Origin: Yamagishiella unicocca
Lineage: Eukaryota; Chlorophyta; Chlorophyceae; Chlamydomonadales; Volvocaceae
Reading direction: 5' to 3'
Assembly (NCBI GenBank): GCA_003116995.1
Contig: BDSL01000027.1
Span: forward strand, 930,001-994,000
DNA: 64,000 bases
Numbering within the stretch: the first letter of the stretch is position 1; the number at the start of each line of letters is the position of its first letter. Below the pieces are notes generated by a model that had not been told where the DNA came from, did no database searches, and saw only the letters and a program-made list of their open reading frames with translations. A program made the position numbers and the translations under genes. Positions 1-12,683 of this stretch are shown in pieces.

Positions 1-2700
1 TGGCGGAGTTCGCCTGGTGCGGACTGGTGGTGTTCACCTCTGCTGCTGCTGCCGGGTGTCAGCCCTCTGCGCTGCCCTGTTTCAGTAAGCGCCCGAGTTG
101 GGGGGGTATGAGAGGAAGCCCGGGGGTCGGGGCACTGGATGAGAAAACCGATCAGGAGAAATGCACGCGACTCGAGGGGGCAGCTGAACTTGGCGCAGAC
201 CGGGGTCTTGCTGGGGAAGCGTGGCGGCAACGGAAAAACGGTGACGTCGTAGCGCGTGGCTACGGCATGGGCCGGCCCCGGCAGTTGTACGGCTATACGG
301 GGATACGGCTAGCACTTCATGTGAGTCCGTACACGTGGGGCTGCTGTGGATGAATCGTTCCTCTGTGAAAGGCGGTGCCCTCGAGCCTCAGGGGCTCTAC
401 TCGCTACCCCCGCCAAAATGTGCAGTAGCCACAGGGTGTGTAAGCTTCTTTCTGTTATCGTTAGGATTCCAGTTGGGGCAACGGCATAACCGCCCCCCCT
501 CGAGGAGCCCCGAAAAGCCTCGTAAAGCGGTTGCGCCTGTCCATGTGAGGTCCAAGTATCGGCACAGCCCAGCGCAAGGCAGCCTTGCTTGCTGTGCCTT
601 GGTAGCTTGGTTGCTGCTGCGATCCGGGTGGCGCTGAAGAAGCGCCGGGGCATTGAGTGCGAATATTACGTATGCTACAAATTTATGTATGTGTGCGAGC
701 ACGGAGTGGGGTGGCCCTGGGGCCGCGCATCGCAAACGCCGCCAGCCGAATTGCCGCGTTCCCTCCGAGCCCCCCTTAACGATTAATTGACCTGGTTGAA
801 ACCCTAATAACCCGATTCCATCCGAGAGAGTGACCGGGAACTCCACCCACCTCAAAAACATACTATTTAACCCAGCACACCGAAGAAAGAGAGCTCACCG
901 AAGCCCAAACGCGGATCGTCATTTCCAGCTTCCACACAGCTACCGTACAATTGATCGCCGCCGTACGATGCAGCCGCTGCAGCGGGTCGCAATCAGCCGC
1001 CCCCTTCCCGCGCGCAACCCCTGACGACCGAAAGTCATTCATGGCCGTACAAAGCCGTACGGTATCGTCGTACAATGCCGTCACGGGCGTCGCCGCGGCG
1101 CTGTCACCCCAAGCCGAGCCAGATTCAAACAACAAGAATCCAAATCCAAAACAAGGACAGCTAGTAGCTCAAAAGTCGCGTTAAGGCACTGCACCCCACC
1201 TTAAAACGCAAGTCCATCAGGCCTTGTGCCTCGATCCAGTTGCAAGCCTACCGCCCGCGCACTCGAAGCTTCACGCCGTCTATTATGGCGACAACTCCCA
1301 ACTGTTACCGTTGATACCGTTTTCTCCGCGCCGGGCAAGTCACCGCAGCGGGAGACAGAGAGACAGGAGCAAGCGAGTGAGCGGATGAAGGGGCCCAAGC
1401 CACATCGCGCCACGGCCCACCAGACGTCACCAAACCCTAATCAAAAGCTGGCGCCGTACGGTACGACACCTGGGTCCAGTGCATGGATCTTTGAGTCCTC
1501 GTGATCTCTCGCGACCGCACCCATCCACAGCAGAGGCGCCCAAGAGGAACGCGTCACGTTATGTCAGGAAACATTACGAAACATAACGTGATGTCGCCGC
1601 CTCCCCCGGGGGACTGCGCATGCAGCACGCGTCTTGGCTGCCCTCACACACCCAAGACGCGATACACACGCCCCTCTTTGCCGAAACAGCATGCGCACGC
1701 ACACCGCCGAGGCCTGTTCACCTCGAGGGTTGCTGCTCCCGGGGCCGGAACCATTGACACCTGCTGCTACTACAGCTATTGCTGCAGCCGCTGCTGCTGG
1801 CTGCAGCCGCTGCGGTAACAGTAAACAGATACGACAAGCAGCAGGTCGATGTCGAGTTCGCGAATGCGCGTCACCACCGGAAGCCGTGTGGAGAGTGTCT
1901 AGTGCGAGCTCCAGGGAGGGGTGAGTGGTGTTGGTGCTCCAGGCAGGGCGTCACCCCGCCCGCCATCCAACAAGATATACATCCAAACCGGCCCGGGGGC
2001 CGAACCGCCTGGCAACGCCGCACCCAAGCAACGGCCAGAGTGGGTCGCCGCTGCGGCTCAACCCAGGGGTTCGATGGGCCCTATGCGGGGCCCTTCATTG
2101 GCCACTCCATGACCGCCGCTGCTGGCTCATCCCTGCATGCGGCAACAAGAAGCAGCGACCGACGCGCGCACATTACGAACAGCCGTGCAAGTACGACTGA
2201 CAAGCCGTACACAGCAGCCTCAGGGCCAGGCCGATTTTCAGTTCAAACAACACCCATGCACCCCGTCACGGCCACCGCCAGGGGCCTCTGCGTTGCACGC
2301 CTCAGCGGCGCCTGGCGCAACGACGTGTGTTTCAACTGTGGCGATAGAAAAGACAACCGTCGCGCAGAACGGCAACCGCAGCCAGCCACAACCCCCGTTC
2401 AAATCCCTCTCTCCACAACAATTCGTTTCACGGCCCCTTTCACCCGCCAGCCACATGTACGTTTCCGGCCAGGGCGGCTATCCAGCCTGCTGCAGCCGGC
2501 CCGTTTTCCTCGGGCAACACACACATGCATCACCTCGCCTGGCTTGCCGCGTCGGCGCCCCTCCGCGCCCTCCGCCCCGCTTCTCGCGTCTGGGGCCCTC
2601 TCCTTGCTCCTGGCCGCCCGCCCTGCTTGCCCGCTGCCTCTAAGGAACACCGCCACAACCACCACCACAACATCTCTCTCCTGGGATACCGGAGGCCACC
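1..2700. other. Left flank with no recognisable gene
   Basis: Reading frames here are short or GC-driven and none resembles a known family; the longest forward frame (1779-2777) does not begin with ATG and has no family features. Two AAACCCTAA-type telo-box motifs occur near 800 and 1434, which in plants are promoter elements, so a promoter could lie here, but I cannot attach it to a gene. CCGTACGG and GTCGTAC motifs are frequent. The 3' UTR of the CXC gene probably occupies the right end. Confidence 0.4.
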
Positions 2701-2722
2701 GCCGCCACCGTTGCCGTTACCG

Positions 2723-2727
2723 TTACA
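2723..2727 (-). terminator. TGTAA polyadenylation signal of the CXC gene
   Basis: TGTAA on the minus strand about 275 bases past the stop at 3003. TGTAA is the usual polyadenylation motif of volvocine algae; I saw no nearer copy on this strand. Confidence 0.5.
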
Positions 2728-3002
2728 GTTGTCTCGCCACCGCCGCTGCTGCTGCGCTGCCCGCCTCTCCGTGGTAAGCAAACGCGGCCGCTCCGTGCGG
2801 GTTTGCCCCCTCTGCCTCTCTCAGCCACCTGCCCCCGTGCAACCCTACGAACCCAAATTTCACCCCATCCCCCCCAATGGCCCCGGGGCGAGGGGCAAAC
2901 CCACTTGTGCATTACGTAATCCCCCGCCCGATGCCCCCCCCCGGGCCTGTCAGATCTGGACAACGACACGCTGCCGGTCACAGGTCGCTGTGGCCTCGTG
3001 CC

Positions 3003-6000
3003 TCACGTGCCTCTGGGACGAGCATCGTTATTGTTGGGCGAGAAGAACACCGTGCTGCCCGATCCCAGCTTAGTCATGGCTCCCAGCCGGACCGTCCCCT
3101 GCTGCTGCTGCTGGATTTGCCCTTGGCCCTGTCCTGCGGGCGTGGCCACGCCGGCTGTACCGGCGAAGTTGAAGACGATGCCACCGCCGCCAGGCGGACT
3201 CGAACCCATGCGCTCCCCGGCGGCTGCGCCGCCACGCACCATGGCGTTGCGATCGGGCGGACCGCCGGCGGCAGTGACAGTGTCCTGGCCGTACCCGCCC
3301 AGGGTCAGCTGCCCCGTCGCCACCGCGGGCTGCTGCGAGGCGTGTGTTGGCAGGCTGGCTCCTTGCATGAGCAGCCCCATGCCGCCGGGGTTTGGTGGTG
3401 GGGGTGCGGCTCCGAAACCACCACCACCACCACCACCACCACCACCACAGCCACCAGCAACACCAGCGGGGGCCGGAGCGGCGCCGCCGTTGATGGTGGG
3501 CTCCACGTCGGGTTGCTGCTGCTGTGGAAGGGGGCGGCGGCGCCGGACCAGGCGGGGGATTACAAGTAAAAAACCGGTAACTCGACTGGGGTAATGTAAT
3601 TGGTACCAGGCGGGGGGGGGATAGGAGAGGAAGGGGGGAAGGCGTAACGAGGAGATCGTGGGAATGCGAAACATGGTTCCGACATCCAATCCCACCCCGG
3701 TCCGATGGATATGACAGCAAGCGGATGTGTTGGAGCAGGTAGTTTCGCAGGAGCGCGCCAGGCGGCAAGCTTCATGCAGGAGGCGACATGGACTGGACGC
3801 GCCAAAAAGGGGCGGCAGGGACGTGTCCTTTCAGTGCCCTCCACCCCCACATCCCGCCAAGCCAGGTTCTCCAGCATGCACCTCGAAACGTCTTTTCCAA
3901 ACAGCTCTTTTCCCGCATCCACGGGTCTTCCTCGAACCTCCACATCCCGCCCCGCTCTCCTTCCACAAAGCCCCTTCCTCACCCTTGTTCCGCCGCCCAG
4001 CCGCTGCGTCATGTACTGCCAGGCGGTGGCCTTGAGCATCTCCTTCTCCGCTAGAAGGTTGCGCTGGCGGGCGGCGGCACCGCCGCCGCGACCTCCCCGG
4101 CCCCTACCCCCCCCACCGCCGCCAGGCCCACCACCCCCCCTCCCAGCCCCAGCACCTCCCGGCTGCTGCTGCAGCTGCTGCTGCTGCGTCCGCTGCTGCG
4201 CCGCCTCTGCGGCACCAGATGACGCCATCATGGACTGCTGCTGCTGGTGGTGGTAGTGGCCGTCGTACAGTTGATGGTCCGAGGGGCCAGTCAGGAGCTG
4301 CAGGGGCTGTAGCGGCACGTGCTGACTCATGCCGCCACCGCCGCCGCCGCCGGCAGCCATGAGGCGCTGCTTGGAGGGGGAGGTCACGTGGCCGCCAGGT
4401 GCGGCCCAGTTTTCTCGGTGCTGATGGTGGTTGAGGTGGTTGGGGTGGTTGGAATCGTCGCCGTCGACAGCAGCCTGAGGACGTGCGGGCGTGGAGAGAG
4501 CGGTTCCGGAGCATTCCATGAATGAGTGTGTATGCGTGTGTTGGAACGAACGGGCCTGAAAAACGACCCAACCCTGCTCCCTCTTTCTCGCCACATGCCC
4601 TACCCCGGTGCCCTCCACCCCCCACCCCCGGGCTTGGCACCACAACCCCGCTCCCCAGCCCCCCAGCCGCACCTGCAGCACCCCCGCCTTGCAGTCGTCT
4701 CCCTCCAGCTCCGCCGCCTTGCGCTTGATGCCGAGCGCCTGACCCGCAGACGTCCGCACTGGCGACACCAGCGTGTGAACGCCGCCGCCGCCGCCGCCGA
4801 GGCCAGCCATCGCCGCCGTTGCGGCGGAGCTCCTGGTGGTGGGTCCGCCACGCAACGACAGCTGCCCGCCGCCCGACAGCATCATCATCTGGCGCTGGTG
4901 TTGTTGCTGGTGTTGCTGCTGGTGTTGCTGCTGGTGTTCCTGCTGGTGTTCCTGCTGGTGTTGCTGCTCGAAGCCCTCGAGGCCGTGACAGGCTTCCAGC
5001 TGGCTACCCGAGGATGACGACAGCGGCCAGCCTTGCTGTTGCGACGAATCGTACGGCATGAGGCCGCCACCGCCGCCGCCGCCGCGGGAGATGCGAGTGG
5101 GCGCGAAGCGGGAGGGGCGGCGGAAGGCCTGCTGGTTGAGCCAGGAGACCGCGCCGGGAGAGATCTGGGAGGAGCTCAGACTCAGACTTAGGGAATGGGC
5201 CCCACAGGCACCGGCCATTTCGCCGTGCGGCATGACCGACCGTGAGCGCCCCGAGGCCGCCGCGCCGATGCCGTTGATGCTGCCGCCGCCGCTGCCACCG
5301 CCGCCGCCGGATCCGTCGTCACACAAGATCATGCCCTGGGGCAGCTGGTGGTGCTGCTGCTCCAACAGCATGTGCGGGTGGTGCTGGAAGCCGCCGCCGT
5401 CGCAAGCCTGCCGCAACCCTTCAATGGAACCGGGTCCAACGAAGAGGTCGTGTGCGTCGTCGTCGTCATCAATCAGCAGGCCGCCGCCAAGCAACTCCTC
5501 TCCGCAAAGCAGCCCGCCGCCGCCGGCGGCGCCTCCCTCCAATCCTTGATGCGACCTGCACCTCCCCCTGCCGCCGCCGCCGCCCCCACCACCACCGTCA
5601 TCGTCGTCACTTCCGACTTCGATGCCTCGCCGTCCCGCCGCCTCGCCAGCAATGGCCGCAATCATGGCGTCCGCCAGAGCATTCGCCTCCGAGAAGTCCA
5701 ACTCGCCGTGCGGCAGCCCCAAACCTCGGGCCTGACCGCCGTGGCAAGTACGCTGCTGCTGCTGCTGGTGCGACTGCGGCGGCCGCGCCGCCGCCGCTCC
5801 CAACGGCATTGCCGTCGCCGCGGACCCGCGCTGCTGTTGGTGTTGTTGCTGCCGTTGTTGTTGCTGGCCTTGCTGTTGTTGGTGTTGGCGTTCTTGCTGC
5901 CCTTGTTGTTGTTGGTGCTGTTGTTGCTGCTCTTGTTGTTGGTGCTGTTGTTGCTGCTCTTGTTGTTGCTGTCGCTGTTGCTGTTCAAGCTGCTGGTGGT

Positions 6001-9000
6001 GGTGGTGGTGCTGCCTGGCTCCGCGACCTCTTGTACGAGAACCCAGCTGGTCCTCGCCGTCGCTGTCGTCCGACGAGCCCAGCATGGCGGGCTGAGCGAG
6101 CATAGACAGCGGCGGCGGCGACACGACGTCGAGGGACATGCATAGCGAGCGAGGGGTGAAACGCGGCTGGTCCTGGAGGAGGTGGTGCTGCTGCAGCGCC
6201 TGCAGGGAGGGCATGGACATAATAGGAGCCTGCTGCTGCTGCTGCTGCGGTTGCGGCTGCTGCTGCTGCGGTTGCTGCTGCTGCTGCGGCTGCCGCTGCT
6301 GCGGTTGCTGCTGTGGTTGCTGCGGCTGCTGTTGCTGCTGTGGTTGCTGCTGCGGCGGCGGGGACTCATCCTTACACGCAGTGTTGGCGGTGGCGGTGGT
6401 GGCGGTGGTGATGGTTGCGGAGGGATCGTGGCAGGCCGCCGCCTTGCGTTGCGGCGGGGCGTCACCGCGGTGGTGGGAGCTGACGTTGGGGGTGTGGGAG
6501 GAGCGAATGGTGTGGTCTGCGGGGGCGGCCAGGGGGAATGGGAGCAGCAGGGCAGAGTGGAGGGGGTGGCGTAAAACTCGTTTGCGCGACAGGGACAGGA
6601 CAGAGGGGAGGGGGAGGGAGGGGAGGTTAGAGGGTGCTGGTGGTGTTGCGTGGCGGAGGAGGAGGAGTTGCCTTTGACCCATTGCCGTTGCCCCGTCGCG
6701 CCTGTGTCCCGTTGCTACCCACCCACCCACCCATCCACGTCTATTCTAAACGGTTTTTTCGGGCATCCACGGCTCTTCCTCGAACCCACCCATCCACTCA
6801 CCCCCTGCAGAAAATGCCACCAGCCCAAGGGGCTTGACATCGGGCGACCGCCGCCCCCCACGGCTGGGTCCTTGCAGAAGCGGAGGCCCCGCCTCCTGTT
6901 TGATCTCTTGCAGACGCAGCTGCTGCTGCTGCTGCTGCTGCAGCCCTCCCTGGCGCGCCCGCTTGCCCTGCTCGCTCTCCCCCTCCTCGCCTCCGCTGTC
7001 TTCCCGCTCCTCCTCGCCGCCGCCCCCCTCCAGCTTCGCTTCATGCCCCCGCCCCTGCTGAACGCCGTCATGGTGGGCATCCCCCAGCACCGCCCCGCCC
7101 TGCTGGGGCAACTCTGGTTGCAGCGTCCGCAGCTCCGACTGCTGCTGCTGGTGGTGTTGCTCTTGTTGCTGGTGTTGCTCTTGTTGTTGCTGCAGCTGCT
7201 GCAGCTGCGCAAAGCTGTTCGTCGAGGACCGCCGTAGGCCATAGGCCTCCAGCTGGATGGTGCCAGAAGGAAGCGGCTGCAGCAACTTGGACGCTGAGGG
7301 CGTGACCTTGCCCTGCCCGCCGCCGACTCCATCGCCGCCGTTGCCCATGCCGCACTGGTTCGGGCTCGAGTGGCTTTGGTTGGTGAGGCCGCCGCCACCT
7401 GCCGCCGTCGGGGGCGGCATAAGGCCCGGGCCGGGTACAGCACCCACGGACGGGCTGGGAGAGGGGCCTTCGGAGTAGCCAGACGTTGACGGCAGCGGCG
7501 GCGACGGCGGCGAGTCGTCCTGGGTGCCGGTGAGAGAGCTGCGGCGGCTGCCGGCCCGGCTGCCGGTGGCCCTCCCTCCCTTGGCGGCGCTGCTCCGCTT
7601 GGTCGTCCCTCGGGCGCCGCTGCGGGGCAGCAAGGTTGACAAGGGTGGCAGCAAGGTTGACAAAGGGCGGCAACCAGGTTGACAAGGCTGGCAACAAGGT
7701 TGATAACGGTGGCAACAGGTTGACAACGGTGGCAACCAGGTTGACAAGGGTGGCAGCAAGGTTGACAAGGGTGGCAACGGTTGGCACGAATGCGGCCAGG
7801 GGCAGGTGGGCGGACGAGTGGGCGGATGACTAGCTGGTGTTATGCGAAGAAGCGGCGGATTGCTGGGAAGGAGCCAACCCGCAAAACAACGCCATCGTGC
7901 ATACACTTGTTCGGCAGTGCATGCAACGCACAGGGCAACATGGGCAATTTCTCCCCCTGCCAGTGCCATTGTAAAAATATTGTATTTTGTACACTCTAAT
8001 AAGCATTCGTAGTGAAGCTACTAAAAACTCAGCTTTTTTTGAATTGTGAAACTACAAAACAACACCCAAAACCTCTCCGTCCCCCCCTTCACCCGCACGG
8101 CCCCCTTCCCCTTCCTCCCCCCTCCTACGGGTTTCGCCTCCCTCCCTCCCCTCCCCCTTCCCGCCACCACCACAACGTACACTGCGCCCTCCGAAGCCGT
8201 AGCGCCGACCTCCATGTTTTCGCACTCGAGGCAAGTGCACTGCAGTCCGCACTTCACGCCGCCCTGGGAGCCCGGGTGAGAGGGTTGCAGGTATGAGGGG
8301 TTGCAGGTATGAGGGGTTGCAGGTATGAGGGGTTGCAGGTATGAGGGTTTGTTTCTCCAGGCGACACGTTAACTGCAGTTCCGTTGTGTGTACGACGAAA
8401 CGTCCATCATAACCGCGAACGGCAGGGCGCTGGAGGGCGGCCTCCGCTTCGTTGGAGGGCACGGCAGACACGGCTGGGCCTCCCTGGAGTGCACTCACAC
8501 CGCCACATGCAGACGTTGCCAAAACAGGCCAACCCCATGACCGCGTCCCAGCGACCGCAGCCCCCCACCTGGTAGCACTCGCAGTACTTCTTTAGGCAAT
8601 GACTGCGCCTGCAGTTACAACCCCGCTTATGCTTGCCGTTGCCGTTGGGCGCGTGCTGGATCTTGCGCGAAAACGCCTGGTGGTTGCAGTTGCGACGGTT
8701 GCGGCGGTTGTGGGGTCACTCATGGTGTGCGGACACACGGTTAGGCGCCTTCGGGCCGAAGGGGACGTCGGCTGCACACCACCGTCTCTAAGCGCACCCG
8801 ACACGTACACATCGCCTGCCGTACAAGACGCCTGGACGCCACACACGCACACACTCTCTCTCTCTCACACACACACAAGACACACCGCCGCTGGCAGCCC
8901 CCGGTACCTCGCCGGCCCACTCCAAGCCCCCCCCACTCACACCGAGTAACCGGTTCTTTTCTGTAACCCCTCACTCACGTTAGGGTCACGTGCCACCGTG

Positions 9001-12000
9001 TCCTCCCGCCGCTGTAGCACTCTGTCCGCGTGTTCCGGGCGGTTGTGGCAGGCTACGCAGGAGCAGGCGCCGCAGTACTGGAGCGCCGCGAAACAGTCGC
9101 AGTAGAGCTTGAGGCACTGGCTCTTCTTGCACTTACAGGACTTGGCGCTGCTGCGGGGTGGCGGCGGCGGCGGGAAAAACGCGGGACGAGAAAGGGGTTT
9201 AGGGAGGAAAACGCGGTTGCGGCGGCGGCGGGAGGAACGAAGGACGAGTGGAGTTCTGTGTGTTTTGGAAAAAAAACCGTAGGCCTGACGACACTGAAAC
9301 GTCAGGGCGGCGGACAACCGCGGCGAATGGGTAAAGGAGGAGAGCTGGGTGGGTGGGTGGGTGGGTGGGTTCCGATCGCGTGGCGCCGTACATCGGGTCG
9401 TACGTTCGGGAGGGGCGTTGCCCATAGTGAGGGGCTGTGCATCGTTCACGAGGCAATGGCCGCACCTGTCCGACGCGCGCCGCGTCCGGTTGGCGCCGCC
9501 GCCGCCACCGCCGCCGCCGTTGGCACTGGTCCGCTTGCTGGCTGCGACCGCCTCGGATACAACCGGAGGGTCAGGTATGATGGTCTCTGTGGGCGGGGGG
9601 AGGAAATCATTAGCGGCGAGGAGCTTACAGCGTCCAGAGCCCTAGCCTCACCAGAGGTCCCTATCGGACGTAGGGGTGCGATGTGATGTGGTGGGGAGCG
9701 GTGAGGTGTGGTGCCCGCAGATGCCTCTTTTCCACACCCCGTAAAGAAACCCGCGCTCAGCACCCACCCACCCATTTCCGGCGCCGAGGCTCGTCTGGTG
9801 GAGGTGGTGCCGTCGAAGCCGGCGCCGCCGCTGGCGTACAAGGAATTCGCCGTACGAGTGCGCTGCGGCCGCTGCAGCGTCGACGGCGTGGAGGTGGCGG
9901 CGGCGCCGCCGTTGGCGGCGGCGGCGGCGGCCGCAGGCCCCAAGCCGCCGCCACTGCGCGGAGGTAGCCCCAACCGATCAACCGCCGCTGGGTCCTTACC
10001 CGGCTGCGCCCCCACGCGGCCCCCCACAACTACCACACCGCCACCACCACCTCCACCGCCACCTCCACCACCGCCACCACGTGGTTGCTGCTGCTGCTGT
10101 TGCTGCTGCTGCTGGTGCAGCGGGTTACCAGAATCCTTGATCAGGCCAGGCGTGTGGCGGGGCTCGGCGGGCGGTGGCGGCTGGAGGGACACAGGCGGCA
10201 AGCCTCCTAACGGCAGCTGAGGCGGCGACCGGCCGTGCGCCTCTAGCTCCTGTCCCGTTGCTCTGAGGCCCCCGCCCCCCGCAGCGTCCAGATCCGAGCT
10301 GCCCAGGCCGCTGCTGCTGCCCAGACAGGCCCCCAGGCCGCTGAGTCCAGGTATCAGCGGATCTGACAGGCCGTTCAGGAGACCGGCGGCGGCGGCGGCG
10401 GTTTCGTGGAGCAGCCCCTCACCGTCTGGAGTACCAGCGGTGGTGCGGGAGACACCTGACTCCCCTAAGGGCCCGCCAGCTGCATGGGCCTGAGTTTCCT
10501 CATTCGATGACGGCTGGTGGTGCTGCAGGTGACAAGGCATCGGTAGTGGTGGTGGTGGTGGTGGCGTTGGTGGTTGTGATGGCGACGGCGGCGTCGGTTG
10601 GCAGTACGGCAAGTGTGTGCGAGGGGGGGAAGGGAGGCGAGGGCTGGGCCAGGCAAGCATCAGCGAGGGACGTACGACGTACGACGTACGACGTACGTCA
10701 TGGGGGGCACTTACGTACGACACGAAGGGCGGCCGCTGCGCCTTTAGGGACATCGGAGAGGGGCCGCCGAGGTTGACTCCGAGGATACTGGCCGGCAGGT
10801 TGGGGAGTGACGGCAGCCCCGGCGGCGGTGGCAGCCCGCCGTGTCCATGACCACCAAGAAATCCACCGCCGCCGCCGCCGGCGTTGCCGCCGCCGCCAGG
10901 TACGGCACTGGCGACTCCCGCGGTGGCTGGGTTGCGTGGGGTGGAACAGTAGTCCAGCAGGCGTTCAGCCATTCCGATGCTCCCCAGCGCGAACGGATCC
11001 TCATCCATTGCGTGTGGCAACAACATACCGTCAGATGTCAACTGTAGGGACCCGCCCGCCATGTTGACGCCTTGATGCAGGCTGCCGCCGCCACCGACGC
11101 CGCCGCCGGGCCCGAGCCCCATGCCGCCCATAAGGCCCCCGAGGGAGCCGGAGAAGCCGCCCATAAGGCCCCCCAGGCCCATGGTGCCCGACAGCCCACC
11201 GCCGGCACTACCGCAGCCGTTGGCCATCTGCACGACGGGGAAGCGCAATCCAGCATCCGCCTATGGCATCAAGATGAAAGTAAGAGAAGTCGCCAGCGCT
11301 CGGCATCAGTGCCGGGAGGAAACGGCTACATGAGAGACCATCGCAGCAAAACACGTGACACGGAGAATAAAATGTCCGACTTATCTCAGACATTTCCCGG
11401 GCCACAGACAGACATTTCCCGGGCCCATGAAATGTCTGTTTTATTTCATTTCTTTGTGTGAAGTCGACTGTGGGTGGTGTAGGGTTCATTAATTCGTGCT
11501 ACTACGACCGAGAGGTGTAATGCGACCGTGTGAATGAGGCACGCCACAGCCAGGAGGGCCTTATGACGGCGCGTTTTTTTTTGGGCGTCCCGACTTACGG
11601 CGCCCGGAACGAAACGCGTACACCCTCGAGGCAATCCAATCCTTTATTTTTTGGAGGAGCCAGACTCCCTCGTGCGTCATGACTTACTCACCGGGTCTTG
11701 CGCTCGCGTCCTGACGTTTCTCTCTCAATGGCGAACGCGAACGCATGACCCATTCCCTCCTAGGTGCGACCTCCTAGTTGGTCGCGGACGGAACACAAGA
11801 CCGCAGACGCAACAGTGGCGTCCTCCAGGCACTACGCGCCGTCCCGACGGTCAACTTTCCGCGGAGTTCAGCGGAGTTCAGCGGCTTGGCTATTAACTGA
11901 ACACCCCCAACCAACCGGGTCTTCCTCGAAACCCACCTGGAAAGCGCCCCGAGAGGCGATGGCTCGAGGTGTCTGACCTCGAAGAGCGACAGCTGTCGTC

Positions 12001-12683
12001 GCTAGCTGCTGCTGAGGGGCGGCTACACTACCGCCTGGGAAGCCAAGAACGCCGGCTGCACCACCGCCACCGCCGCTGCCGCCACTTGCTCCCTCGGCCT
12101 GGCCGCCCTGCCTGCTGCTTGCGGGCAGCGGCTGATCCATTGGCGGCTGCTGCCTCAGCATCAACTGCGGTTGGCCGTGCTGCCGGCCCCCTTCCGACAA
12201 GACCGCTAGGAATTGCTCGTAGGCACTGCCTTTCCTCGGCGTGGGAGTAAACGGGTCGGCCATCAGCGGCCCAGTTCGGTTGTTGGGCGTGTCAAACATG
12301 CCAGAGGTGATCATGCTGCGGCGGGGCGAGGGCTGGAAGAGAGGCGGGGGGCTGTGGAGCGACGGCAGAGGCGAGCCGAGGAAGCTCCGAAGCGGATCAT
12401 AGTCGCGAGAGAAAAGAGGGCTCCCTAGGTTGTGGTCCGCGTCAACGCCCTGTATGGCCTGCCTCTTGGTCGCGATGCCTTGGGCTGCCCTCGGATGTCC
12501 TGACCGGCAGGGAGCCTGAATGAATGCACGCAGGGCACCAAAGCGGGTGTGGATGCGGAAATATAAGTGCTTAGTTCTAGTCTAGCGTGGTACGTTGACT
12601 CCCCGGTAGCAGCGTCTCACCTTCGCAGACATTGGTCCTTCGGTGCCGTCCCCAGCCTCCCGCGGAGGTGATGCGCGCCGCAT
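3003..12683 (-). CDS. CXC-domain (tesmin/TSO1/LIN54-like, CPP family) DNA-binding protein, 2,031 aa
   Basis: Probable nuclear transcription regulator. Exons on the minus strand: 12683-12621, 12515-11937, 11260-10715, 10522-9772, 9586-9466, 9150-8979, 8676-8569, 8263-8181, 7619-6802, 6516-4673, 4474-3983, 3521-3003; every junction keeps frame and the stop is TGA. The first ATG at 12683 follows an in-frame block to extending exon 2. Two cysteine-rich CXC motifs lie at about residues 692-723 ([15 protein letters not shown] start) and 764-796 ([15 protein letters not shown] start), joined by a linker containing DPNAFSRKI, which matches the family's RNPxAFxPK linker. The tyrosine that reads the DNA minor groove in LIN54 is present in both. 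The N-terminus has short SPLF and FTPTPRK motifs. The remaining 1,230 residues are Gln-, Gly- and His-rich and disordered, with short conserved-looking islands such as [11 protein letters not shown] and [13 protein letters not shown]. Known family members are usually 400-900 residues, so this one is very long. Family assignment is secure; target genes are unknown. Confidence 0.9.
3851..3955 (-). repeat. Dispersed intronic repeat, part 1
   Basis: Copy in the CXC-gene intron 3522-3982. In gene sense it reads CGAGGAAGACCCGTGGATGC, then a G(A)nCTG stretch, then GCATGCTGGAGAACCTGG. Related copies are at 6741-6790, 11917-11936, 19280-19379, 23965-24035 and 27152-27262, all inside introns. Confidence 0.8.
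7622..7792. repeat. About 8 degenerate 21-bp tandem copies in CXC-gene intron
   Basis: The unit is close to CAAGGTTGACAAGGGTGGCA with small variations and fills the acceptor-proximal end of the 561-base intron between exons 8181-8263 and 6802-7619. It contains no open exon of its own. Confidence 0.85.
8277..8347. repeat. 16-17-bp tandem repeat next to a CXC2 splice acceptor
   Basis: Four to five copies of a unit like AGGGGTTGCAGGTATG lie immediately upstream (in gene sense) of the acceptor at 8264 that precedes the second half of CXC motif 2. On the gene strand each copy reads CATACCTGCAACCCCT, giving a pyrimidine-rich repeated tract. Confidence 0.85.
10664..10706. repeat. CGTACGA tandem run in CXC-gene intron
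   Basis: Four to five copies of the 7-mer ACGTACG lie in the 192-base intron 10523-10714, directly beside the strong GTAAGT donor that ends exon 10715-11260. The motif is self-complementary, and isolated copies are scattered through the window. Confidence 0.8.

Noticed and set aside
1779..2777. 332-residue forward frame
   Set aside because: It does not begin with ATG, has GC-driven low-complexity composition, overlaps the predicted 3' UTR of the CXC gene, and matches no family.
3190..3215. tRNA B-box-like GTTCGAGTCC on the minus strand
   Set aside because: No A box or cloverleaf, and it lies inside a supported coding exon of the CXC gene.
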